From Corynespora cassiicola (Eukaryota > Ascomycota > Dothideomycetes > Pleosporales > Corynesporascaceae), in assembly GCA_022059125.1 (NCBI GenBank), contig JAEUWY010000002.1, forward strand, positions 2,108,001-2,172,000: 64,000 nt of DNA, in the 5' to 3' direction. Positions 42,051 through 51,928 of this stretch are shown one piece after another. Position 1 is the first letter of the stretch. Each line of letters starts with the position of its first letter. The notes below the pieces were generated by a model. That model had not been told where the DNA came from. It saw nothing but the letters and a program-made list of their open reading frames with translations, and made no database searches. The position numbers and the translations under genes are program-made.

Positions 42051-43066
42051 AAGCGCCACGGTGCCCAGTATAGGATGACCCTCGACCGGACTCCTCGCCT
42101 GCCGCTTCTAGACGGCGAAATCACGTACAACACCACGACGACGGACGAGCGGATCCTTATATACACACCCGCGCGGAATATGAACACTTCTCTTCGGTAT
42201 TATTATTATTTTTTCGATTCGGTGGTGGATAGAGATGTATCTTTATGGATTTGAGAAGGGTGTGAGGGGGCGTTTGGTCCAACTGCAAAGCCTGCCTCCG
42301 CTGAGCTCCTTACGCGCCGCTCGAGCACTCGCGTTTTTTCACCTGTTGCGATGACGATACTCGAAATTTTCTGCCGGACATATATCCTTTTCGAAGACAA
42401 CACAATAAGGGATTCAGTGACGGGAAGAAGGGATGGTCTTTGGACAAGCGGAAAACAAGGTGGGAAGGTGGCGCTGTTATTTTTCTTTGTACAGTCCAAT
42501 CGAATCTTCGGATAACTTGATAAGATGCGCAATTTATTGGTTTTGGGAGGGGATTTCCTGCGATCTGTTCTGGGTGGATGACTTGACCTTCCTGTTCTTG
42601 GACGAGGATTGGGTTGTCTTAGCTCTGGAGGAGGTTGTGGTTTGATAGGAATATACCTTGCAAACGGAGATGCTGCACTCTGATATGTGATGTAGCATTT
42701 GTGATACGAGAAGTATGGGCGATGGGTGAAGTTGTAATTTAATGCTGACATGAGATTGATGTTCCAATATCCCAAGTTGAATACAATGGGAAGTGTTACT
42801 GATACTTTGCCCCTCATATGTACAATAGCAAGCGGGCGGTGGCTCATGTCCACTTCGACACCCTCAAATTAAGCAAAGGAAGCCATCCCATAAAAGATGA
42901 AGGGATGATAAGGAATTTGGCTTTATAAGAATATGCGTAGGAGTCAATCAACTCTTTTCGATATAAACATCCATTTGCAAAGTTGAATGTGACGGTAAGT
43001 TTCTATAGGGCAATACCATCTCAAATGAAGTCTGAGCCCCCGCCAGCGTTCCACTCTGCAGAACCT
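42051..43066. other. Spacer, no supported gene
   Basis: 1 kb between the peptide gene and the 3' end of the copper amine oxidase. Frames of up to 215 codons on the minus strand have no recognisable features. It includes the peptide gene's 3' UTR. Confidence 0.5.
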
Positions 43067-45314
43067 CTAATCAGGAGTCGGTTTCCCCATACCACAGCAC
43101 ACTTCAGCTTTGACACCGCTCTCCTTCAAGGCAACACCATTGCCTATATCGCCATTTGCCATCTGCTTTTGATCCTCGTACAACACACTCTTGTTGAACT
43201 CCTGGTTGCTTGGTGGCACATCATTAGTCGGATTAAAAGTGCAAAAGTTATACGGCTTCAAATGCATTTGCGCAATCTCTGCCGGCATAATCGGGAAATC
43301 CTCCACCCTCGGGATATGATTGAACCCAAAGGTATGCCAGATGACGATGTCCTCGTCAATCACGTGATCCCGCTCAGCAGTCCAACTCTTGATACCATGT
43401 CCCCCCAGAGATTGATTGGTGTAGTCTCCCGAGGGGAAAAGCTGGCGGTCTTTGTACTTGGTGACCCACATTGGGTGTTCGGCAAACTCGGAGCGTCGCC
43501 AGTGCCAGGAGCCGGGCTGGGCGAGGAGCATCTGCGAGCGGATGGGAACTATCTTGTAGCCGATGGGCGTTCGCGATACCTCGTTCTCAATGTGCGGGTT
43601 CACCACTTTGAACACTCGTCCAGCGAGGTAGTCGTCCGGCACAGGGCCAGCGCGGTGGACTTGGGTCTCCTTTGTGACGTAGCCAGTGCCAAGGGGATTG
43701 AGCTCCTTGTCCCAAGGAAGTTGGACCGAGTCGGAGAATGTGAAGGTATTTCCCTGGGGACCGCCAATTGCCGGGTCAATGCGCACGTTGAAAATGTGTT
43801 GGTGGTAAGGCGCCATGACTCCGTCCGCGACTCGCGTGCCCCACGGTACGCGCGCTTCCTCATTGATGGGTTGAGTGGACAGAATACCCGTCGCGCGTGT
43901 CTCAAAGGTGATTTCTCCAGACTGGTCAAAGATCCATGCGAAAATATATTCGTAGTTGGCCACTGTGATGATCTGCTGCAACACAAGCTGCCGCTTGCGG
44001 ACCACCGTTGCCTTTCCGGTTCGATGGTTTGTATGTTTCCATTGAATCCCCTGATCGACCTCGTGTATGCAGATTGCGTTGGGCCGAGGCGAGGCACTTC
44101 CATCGACCGCGACGACGCAGCCGTCGATGTATTTGATGACACCAAGACAATCACACCCCACTATACAGGCTGTTAGATGATATCTCTGGGACTTGGGGCG
44201 CGATAAAGACTCACATGATAGATTGTTCGCTGTCACGCCTGCTCCAACATTGCCAAGGTCGAAGGCGCCTTTCCTGAAAATCGGGTTCCGCGGATCGCCA
44301 TATGGAACGAACATTTCTGACAAGGAAAGGCGATAGAATGCGCTTTTGTTCATAAAATGCACATCGTGAATGGTCACCCCTACTTGGGTTAAATGATTCT
44401 CAGATGCCAACGAGATTGGCTGGTTGCTTGCCTTCACGCCAGTTGAATCCCACCCTGAAACGGAACTTCTCCCATTCGATCAGATGCCCCTTGACGGTGA
44501 AGGAAGCACCTTCTGGCTGGACAACATTGTATGGCTTTACGGTAGTGCGAGGCTTATTCTTTTGTAGTCTGTGATCATACTCTGGCTCGACAGGCTTAGT
44601 TCTTCGATGAGGCACACTAGATCCCACCAGTGTTGTAGAACTATCGGAGCCTAGGGGAAGCCGAAGCACTTTTTTGACAATCATTTTAGACAGGTCAACA
44701 ATGACCATGAAATCTAGCGGAAATGAGTAATGCGACGAATCGGGGTCATTGTTTTCCGGGTTTCGCATGTACATGAAAACCTAGAACCTTTTTTTAGAAT
44801 GAGTGGTATATTAAGGGTCTAGCCAAGAGCTTACTTGTGTGTGACGTTCTTGAGTCTCTTCCCCATCAACGCCATAGTCCCAGGGGTCAAGTACAACTGT
44901 AGTTTCATCGATTTGAAGACGCTCAATCTCCTTCTTTACGACAGGATCGCGCATGACGACCTGAGCAGCTTCGTTAAGCTCAGTTCGATCAACTGGGCCA
45001 TGGAAGTCACGTGGGAGCTCTTTATACGAGAGCACTTGGTTATTGGTGACATCCACGACACCCTCGAATAGTCTCGGCGTGCGTTTGATGTACCAGATAG
45101 CGAAGATGCGACGGGGGAGATCTGGCACGGGCTTTCCACTATGTTCGGCCTCGAGATAGGCTTTGAGTTCTTGTTTAGGCGGTTCATCGAGTCCAGCAGC
45201 TTTGAAGTGAAGAGGAATGCCATAGAAAAGATTCTTGATCTGACTTGTGGCATTCTCAATCTCCTTCGCCGTAGCTGGATCCAAAGGGTGCGCAAATGGT
45301 CTTTCTACGAGCAT
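43067..45314 (-). CDS. Copper amine oxidase (TPQ-containing)
   Basis: Predicted 695-residue copper amine oxidase, oxidising primary amines to aldehydes with release of NH3 and H2O2. Exons on the minus strand: 44835-45314, 44432-44780, 44215-44379, 43067-44160; 696 codons. Catalytic residues are intact. D317 (FDLGNVGAG) is the base. TPQ precursor Y401 lies in ANYEY. Copper ligands are H451 and H453 (YHQH) and H613 (NHIPRVEDFPIMP). LGCDCLGVIKY follows exon 3. Intron 2 is a canonical GC-AG intron (GAAG|GCAAGC...GTAG|GG). Intron 3 happens to be stop-free, so an unspliced reading adds a false segment. No signal peptide and no clear SKL-type peroxisomal signal: the C-terminus is KPTPD. Divergent from the Myb gene across 268 bp. 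Confidence 0.95.
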
Positions 45315-45582
45315 ACTGGACGAGAAACGAACAAAAATCCGATGGTACCGATGTAGAATACATTATTCTAGTCTGTATTGTACACTATTTAATCAGTTGT
45401 TTTACACGGCCCAGTCAATTGGGCCGAGTGAGTTGCTCGGAGAGCATGGACATGTGGATAACGGTGCTACAAGGATATAGTGGGTGGCTTTCACTAGCGC
45501 TGCGGGCCGAGTCACAATCGGGCCGACTCTCCAACTTCTACCACTTGAATGCATCAATGTCCTTTTCTCACAAACATTCGCA
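45315..45582. promoter_or_regulatory. Bidirectional promoter, amine oxidase/Myb
   Basis: 268-bp spacer between the divergent starts of the copper amine oxidase and the Myb regulator; probable shared control region. Confidence 0.6.
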
Positions 45583-46680
45583 ATGGAAGCTCTCAATAGT
45601 CGTCGCAAATGGAGCCCGGAAGAGGACAAGGACTTGAGAGACTTGGTTATGCGCTACGGTACTGCCAGGGGGTCTCAGAGCCGCTGGAAGGATATTGCGG
45701 ATCACATGACCAACCGTACCCCCAAAGTAAGTATCCCCATTGTTGCCACCATTGCTTATTTTGAGTAGCCGGATTAGGATTGCCGGAAGCGCTGGTTCCA
45801 TTCCTTGGACCCTTCACTCAAAAAGGGGCGCTGGACTGAGCACGAGGATCGCATCTTACTGGAAAACTACGCCCGACTCGGCCCTGCTTGGCACGATATC
45901 GCATTGCTGATTCCAGGCCGTAAAGATGATCAATGTTCCAAACGCTACATGGAAATACTCGGCCCTTCGGCAAAAGATCGATTGAAAGATTGGACGCCCA
46001 ACGAAGACCGCGTGCTACACGAAAGCGTCATGTTGTTGGGCCGTAGATGGTCCAACATATCGGCCAGACTTCCCGGACGGCCCCCTCTTACTTGTCGAAA
46101 CCGATGGCGTACCCTGGCAAAAAGGGTTTCATCAATTCCATATAACGGAAATTTGACTCCGTCTACTCGGTATAGCAGTTCTCGCGCGGCCTCAGCCAAC
46201 ACGGATCTAGCGATGGAACCAACAATAGACCCACCGATAGATCTAACGCTGGACTCAACGATAAATTTGGATTGGCCGAATCTAACAGACTCATCACAAA
46301 CACCAACGCTCTCGGATTATGAGCTATTGAATCCGGCCCAACTCGATATGCTCAACTCTGAAATCAATCGCATGGATGCTTCGCTTCCCGACCAGACTTC
46401 CCGTCCCTCCACGGTCACCAACAACCTGTATCATATTCCTGATAACACTAGTGGCCTTGATTCAATCGATTCCTTATGGACTCATTCCGATATTTGTAAT
46501 TCGACCGATTGGAATGAGCCAACAGTGACGAGTAGGCCTGACAATCTGCCTGAAAATCCGCCGGAAAACCCGCCAGGTGTCAGCGCCCAATTGTTAGATT
46601 GGTCGGCAGAACTACATCATCACCTTCATCACCACCACCATTATTACTTTCATTACTGTCCTCACCCACCTAGACAATGA
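45583..46680 (+). CDS. Three-repeat Myb (SANT) DNA-binding protein
   Basis: Predicted 348-residue R1R2R3-type Myb regulator. Exons: 45583-45726 and 45778-46680. The intron falls inside R1, and splicing restores NRTPKDCRKRWFHSL. R1 (about 9-57) begins RKWSPEEDKDLRDLV. R2 (about 63-108) is GRWTEHEDRILLENYARLGPAWHDIALLIPGRKDDQCSKRY. R3 (about 115-160) is DWTPNEDRVLHESVMLLGRRWSNISARLPGRPPLTCRNRW. Each has the spaced Trp/aromatic pattern. The rest is Thr/Ser/Pro/Asn-rich, perhaps an activation region. The C-terminus is strikingly His/Tyr-rich (HHHLHHHHHYYFHYC), which could bind metal. It sits between an amine oxidase and a permease, so local control is plausible but inferred. Confidence 0.88.
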
Positions 46681-47061
46681 GCTCATCAATGAAATATGTA
46701 CATACACCTGCCGGGCGACACTGTGCACGCTTGATACGACCGAAGATAACGCGACATTGCCGGCGGTCTCCTCATCCCACACATGTCCAGCCCCAACTTG
46801 ATTATCTTCCCAAGTTTGGCTTGTCGCGATAGCTACCAGAGATAGGACTCGGCCCACTGAGCTAATTTACCCCGCATTTTATCAGCTGCTAGGTCTGGAT
46901 TCTGGGGGGGATCAACCGCTAGCACACAACTGGAGACCCAGCCACGAGATATAAAGTCCCGGGGAGCTGAACCGGCCCATCCAAATCAGATCCTTTGTTG
47001 ACTCAGCCTTTCTTTCTCTCACCGTTCGACCCGATTTTTCGCATTTGTGTGCTCCACTGTC
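46681..47061. promoter_or_regulatory. Spacer upstream of the permease
   Basis: 381 bp, mostly promoter of the permease; a GATATAAAG TATA-like motif is at about 46949-46957. Confidence 0.5.
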
Positions 47062-48875
47062 ATGGATAGTGGGAAGATGAAGCAGAACTCAGGTCCGACC
47101 GAGAACGTCGACATGGTTTCTGTGCGAGAGGGGCAGGCTTCGAGTGGGGGCGTTCAATACAATGAAGCCTCGTTGAAGCGGTCACTGGCCCAACGCCATT
47201 TGGTCAGTGGATCTCTAGCCTATATCCATAGGGTGCGGGCATTTGTTGACAATATTTTGTAGATGATGATGGCAATCGGCGGAGTGATCGGGCCAGGTTA
47301 TTTTGTAGGCATGGGCATAGGCTTGTCAACAGCAGGACCCGCAGGCCTACTCCTCTGCTTCGCCATTGTTGGAACGCTGTTATGGGCTGTGATGCAGTGC
47401 TTAGGGGAGTTGGGTGCTTTTATACCAGTGTCTGGTGGGTGGGCTTTGCCCCTTTACCGACATTTCGTTAAGGAATACAGGATCATTTGTCCACTACACG
47501 GCACGGTTTACAGATCCAGCGATTGGTTTTGCTTTGGGATGGAACTATTGGTTCCTGTGGGCTGGCATCATCATGGCCGAATACAGTACATGCACCCCCC
47601 TCCTTGGGACTTGGTACATACTAATTTATGACTCAGACAACCTGGGCCTCGTTCTTGACTATTGGAATACACCTATACCACGATGGGGCTGGATCACAAT
47701 ATTCTGGACCGGCTTCATGACCTTTGCCCTGCTCGGCGTAAAGTCGTTTGGCGAAGCCGAGTTTTGGCTGGCTCTGATCAAAGTCCTCGCCATCGCTGGA
47801 TTCTTCCTCTGCGCAATACTGATTACTACGGGCGTGATCGGAGGCCAGAAGATTGGATTCTCGTTCTATCACGACCCAGGGCCTTTTGCAAATGGCGTGA
47901 AAGGAGTATTTGAAGTCTTTGTGTTCGCCAGCTTGATGTATAGCGGCACAGAGATGATTGGACTTACGGCAGGCGAAAGCAGCAATCCAGGGAAAGACAT
48001 ACCAAAGGCTGTCAAGAGCGTCATTTGGAGGATTTTGTTCATTTTTCTGGGAGGGATCTTGTAAGTTTTGAAGCATCGAGCAGATGAGTGGCATGCACTA
48101 ATGTATCAAACCTGCTGTAGTTTTTTGACCCTTACCGTTCCTTATGACGATTCGAATCTTCTCAGTCCCTCGAGTAAATCTGCTGGCTCCCCCTTCGTTA
48201 TCGCTTTTACCCGAGTCGGTGTCACTGCAGGAGCTCATGCCATGAATGCCATTGTCGTCGTCACGATCCTTTCGGCCGTAAATGCAGCACTGTACGTCGG
48301 ATCGAGGACGCTAGTCGGTCTGGCAAGTCAGAAACAAGCGCCTGCCATCTTCGCCAAGACGACGGAGAAAGGTGTGCCTATCTATGCACTTGTCTTCATG
48401 AACTCGTTTGGCTTTCTCTCACTTCTGAGTCTATCCTCGGGTGCCGGAAAGGTCTACACTTGGATCGTCTCTTTGACTGGCGTGGCTACATTCATCACTT
48501 GTGAGTACTTAGATCCTGTCAGTGGTACGTGATCCTAACAAACCAAAAGGGGGTTGCATATCACTATCGCAAATCCGCCTACGTCAAGCTCTCCACATTC
48601 AAGGGGTATCCACGGAGGTACTTCCCTTCAAAATGCCGGGCTATCCATATGTGTCGTGGTTTGGGTTTTTGGGAAATGTATTCTTCGTCGTCTTCCAGGG
48701 CTGGACCTCATTTGCACCCTGGAATGTCGAGGCCTTCTTCAAGAGCTATGTTCTGATCATCGTGTTCGTTATATTAGCAGTGGGATGGAAGTTTTGGCAC
48801 AAGACCAAGTGGGTGACACTGAAGGAGGCAGATTTGATGAGCCATCGGAGAGATTTTGTGGCTCGAATAGGTTGA
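47062..48875 (+). CDS. Amino acid/amine permease (APC superfamily, YAT-type)
   Basis: Predicted 515-residue, twelve-helix amino acid permease. Exons: 47062-47202, 47263-47434, 47481-47585, 47637-48060, 48121-48500, 48550-48875; 516 codons. The cytoplasmic N-terminus ends NEASLKRSLAQRHL, followed by helix 1 with the APC glycine motif AIGGVIGPGYFVGMG. Further signatures are GELGAFIPVSGSFVHYTARF, DPAIGFALGWNYW, GVKSFGEAEFWLALIKVLAI, MYSGTEMIGLTAGESSNPGKDIPKAVKSVIWRILFIF, ALYVGSRTLVGLASQKQAPAIFAKTTEKGVPIYAL and PFKMPGYPYVSWFGFLGN. No frame damage is evident. Next to an amine oxidase and a Myb gene it may import amines or amino acids for oxidation; substrate specificity cannot be read from the sequence. 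Confidence 0.9.
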
Positions 48876-49713
48876 GCTCTAGACTTTCTGTGATACGGGG
48901 AATGGTACGAAGGAATAGTGTCGTGGTTGAAAACTGACCACCACCTACGTGTCCTTCCATTATGTACATGAGACGACTGTCATGCCCATTATCATCTCCA
49001 TTTAATCCACCTGCCTCAGACGCTCTTTCAAACACCGTAACAATATCAACAAGCCAATCCATGAACATATCTAACACACTTCTCCAGCACACCACCATGA
49101 GCTATCATGTACAAAGCCCTAACCCAGCCCGTGTAACCCAAACACACACACCCAACCCTTCCCACCCTCCAAACACCCACCACTCCGCGCCCAATCCCCA
49201 TCCCCTCACCCTCCACCCCCAGCGCCAAACCCACGCCACACACCCCAACCCCCAACCCACCAATCACCGTCTCGCACCCCGAGCCCCAGCCCCAGTCTCA
49301 ACAAGGCAAACAGCCTCCCTCCGCCAAGCCCCCTCAGCCCCCATCAGCCCTCTCCAAAAACAGCACCGAACCGAGCCACACCACACCATCTCAAGCTGCA
49401 AACCATGCATCGGCGCTTATTTCTCTGGTGCGGCGAAAAAGATCCCAACGATCGGGCAAAGGCGACGGGACGGTGCGCTGCAGCTGCGGCTGTGAATGGA
49501 AGAAGCCTTTTTTAAGAAGCTTTGCGTTGGGTTCGGGAAGGAATATGGGGGGGCTGTACTTATCATCTCCCGTTCGCACCCAGGTGCTGGTTCGGGAGCG
49601 AGAGAGAAGGGGCTGGCAATTCGACATCGACATTTGTTCGTGCATCTCCGAGTAAAACAGTTTCTCGAGACATACACCGACGCTACACCCAAACCCAGAG
49701 GAATCATCCCAGC
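48876..49713. other. Spacer, no supported gene
   Basis: 840 bp between the permease and the GPI-type protein. 49130-49390 is strongly C-rich, giving artefactual Pro/His-rich frames. The promoter of the downstream gene must lie here. Confidence 0.5.
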
Positions 49714-50220
49714 ATGCAACTCACCTTCGCCTCTTTGCTGCCACTCCTCTTCCTCCCCGCGACATCCGCTACCTACCCTCCCAACGCAAACCTTCCAAAC
49801 CCCTCCTCCACACCCTCACACACCCTCCAACTCCTCACCACGGCCTCGAGCCTCCGACCAAACCCTTCACAACCCCTCTACGGTCCCGGAAACGCAACGC
49901 AGCAGCTGCTACACCCCACGCAGCCAGGCTGGTCCACAAACACGGCATCGGCATCGGCGAGTGGGCCAAGCATATACCCTCCGAGCTCTCAAAACACAAC
50001 CTACCATTCGCCAACGCTCAGCTCGTCGGGCGTTTCGCAACGGGCGACGGACGCACCCACAACGGCCACCATCTCGGTGCCCACTTTTGTGCAGAGCCCC
50101 ACGCCGACGGGACCGAGGGAGGCGCTGTTCACGGATGCTGGGGTTAGAGACGTCAATGTGCATCTTTGGAAGATGAGCATGGGGTTGGGTGCCGTGTTGG
50201 GGGTGATGATCGGCCTGTAA
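49714..50220 (+). CDS. Small Ser/Thr/Pro-rich GPI-anchored-type surface protein
   Basis: Predicted 168-residue single-exon protein starting at the ATG at 49714. A clean signal peptide (MQLTFASLLPLLFLPATSA) is followed by a Ser/Thr/Pro/Asn-rich body with no cysteines and two N-glycosylation sites (NATQ, NTTY). The C-terminal hydrophobic tail MSMGLGAVLGVMIGL, after a short polar stretch, resembles a GPI-attachment signal. Probably a heavily O-glycosylated wall or surface protein. I do not recognise a family. Confidence 0.72.
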   Translation: MQLTFASLLPLLFLPATSATYPPNANLPNPSSTPSHTLQLLTTASSLRPNPSQPLYGPGNATQQLLHPTQPGWSTNTASASASGPSIYPPSSQNTTYHSPTLSSSGVSQRATDAPTTATISVPTFVQSPTPTGPREALFTDAGVRDVNVHLWKMSMGLGAVLGVMIGL

Positions 50221-50562
50221 GATTATGCGAGGGTCATTGACAAATTTCGCAAACGGGAAAAGGAGAGACGGGGCATGTGGTATAATAATAATAATGATAA
50301 TGCGATGGACAAAACAGAGTCGGATGGGGCTAGAGGATACGCCAGATGGTGGCCTCGGCCGTTTTGTTTACCCAGCAATAGATAGACGCATAATGATAGA
50401 TGACAAGGATATCGAAATGCTCCAATTCTCTACTCGATACAGCCTCACGGTTGAGCTTATCTACAGGGCTCGGATAGCCATTCTCAGTCAAGGAAATCAG
50501 AACATGTAGACTGGTTTCTCTCTAAGTGACGCTAGGAAATGGTGCTGGAGAGCTGGCAGGGC
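50221..50562. other. Convergent 3' spacer
   Basis: 342 bp, including a (TAA)n stretch around 50281-50296. No gene is supported. Confidence 0.6.
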
Positions 50563-51223
50563 TTAGTAGCCGTCCTGGCCCCACTTGTTGTACTTGTCGT
50601 GGAGCTCCTGCAAAGAATGTGAGCGCCATCCCAACAATGACGGAATGTCTTGGCATCGAGCGTGAACGGACGTACCTTGGGCAGGGTGACGTTGGGAATG
50701 ATGACAACGTTCAAGGCCGAGGGGGCGTCCTTCTTGGGGGCATTGGGGTCACCGCCGGGGTGGTACTGGTACTTGCCCTCACCACCGCCCTCCTTCCAGG
50801 GCTCGGAGTTGGGGGCCTGGGCAACACTGCGCTCAGAAGAGGCGCTGGTAGGGGAGCGGGCTGCGTCGTGTGAGCGATGCCGAGGGATGATTGATTGCTC
50901 CCGGCAGCTGTCTCAGGCTGCGGGCAGCTGCCGGGGCGGGCAGAGCTTACAGAAGTGCCATCCCGCAAGGCCGAAAATACCGCACATGATGCTCATCAGG
51001 ACCTGTCCCACTGCATTAGCCGGGGCTCTCGCAGCTCCAAAAGCGGGCTCCCACGCACATAGAGCTCGGGGTCGCGCTTGGCGCCCGACTTGATGGCCTG
51101 CTTGCTGGCCTGCCTCTCCTCGGCGGTTGCGGTGCCGCTGCTGGCGAAGCGGCGGGCGACGGTGGGGGCGCGGGCGACGCGCGGGGCGGCACGAAAGGCG
51201 GTGCGGCCGATGATGGACGACAT
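50563..51223 (-). CDS. Small mitochondrial membrane protein, function not recognised
   Basis: Predicted 148-residue protein from four exons on the minus strand: 51059-51223, 50951-51002, 50676-50860, 50563-50607 (149 codons, all junctions in frame). The N-terminus (MSSIIGRTAFRAAPRVARAPTVARRFASSG) is a textbook mitochondrial presequence. VLMSIMCGIFGLAGWHF is one predicted membrane helix. The rest is soluble and ordered-looking: EPWKEGGGEGKYQYHPGGDP, ALNVVIIPNVTLPKELHDKYNKWGQDGY. The many small exons and the well-formed C-terminal motif suggest a conserved fungal inner-membrane protein, perhaps a small subunit or assembly factor of a respiratory complex. That last point is inference; the family is not identified. 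Confidence 0.8.
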
Positions 51224-51928
51224 TGCGGCAGCAATTGGGGGGGCGTGGTGTCGCGGGACGGGGTGGAGTGGAGAGGGTCGCTGGGTGGGAGGTCGGCAGT
51301 CTGATGTCAAGAAAGCTCGCCAGTGTGGTTCGATACGCCGTCGCGGGTTAGTCAGCGAGCGGTGGCGCTAGGCCTGATACGGGCTAGCGGTTCCTGGTGG
51401 CCGGAGCGCGCCCAGGCCGTGTGCCTTGCCGACGCTTGCAGGCGTGCAGAGGCCCCCCGGGCTGGTGGTGCGGTGCCAGGCCAGGCCAGGACGGGACGGC
51501 TGGCTGCTCTGGCGAGCGAGAGGCCTGCCTCCAGGCTCCTTCGCATCCATCCGCGCATCGCATCACCACCGCCCCTTTTATAAACACCAGCTATCGCCCG
51601 CCCGGCCCCCTTCTGGGTCTGCGGCCTGCCCTCGCTGCCCTCGCTGCCTCGGCCGCTGCCACTCCCTCGCCCCCTCGACAACACCACCTCCTCTTCTCGC
51701 GCTCCTTTCCCCTGGCCGCCGCCGACCGCCGCCGCCGTCTACCTTTTCGCTTCTGCACGCCGGGTTGCGGCCGTTGCTTTTCGCACGCTTCACCGAGACG
51801 CGCCTAGCCCAACCCAGGTCTGCGCAAAGTTTCGAAACAACTGCCCTTTCTCGCCAGGCCCACGACTCGAATGTCATGCATCGTGCCTTAGGGACTGCTC
51901 TTGAGACCTCGACCGCCTCACTATCGCC
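51224..51928. promoter_or_regulatory. Bidirectional promoter, mitochondrial protein/ERF2
   Basis: 705-bp GC-rich spacer between divergent starts; a TATAAAC motif is at about 51578-51584. No gene is supported. Confidence 0.55.

Noticed and set aside
41738..42187. 149-codon antisense frame with LAPGLGP repeats
   Set aside because: It is the reverse complement of the peptide repeats. The sense frame has a better start context, a TATA-like element and chemically meaningful CaaX ends.
42206..42853. 215-codon minus-strand frame
   Set aside because: No recognisable domain, mixed basic/Ser-rich composition, no promoter or conserved motif seen.
44161..44214. Extra segment between NNLS and CDCLG in an unspliced amine oxidase reading
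   Set aside because: It is a 54-bp stop-free intron: GTGAGT donor and TATAG acceptor restore the family-standard LSLGCDCLG.
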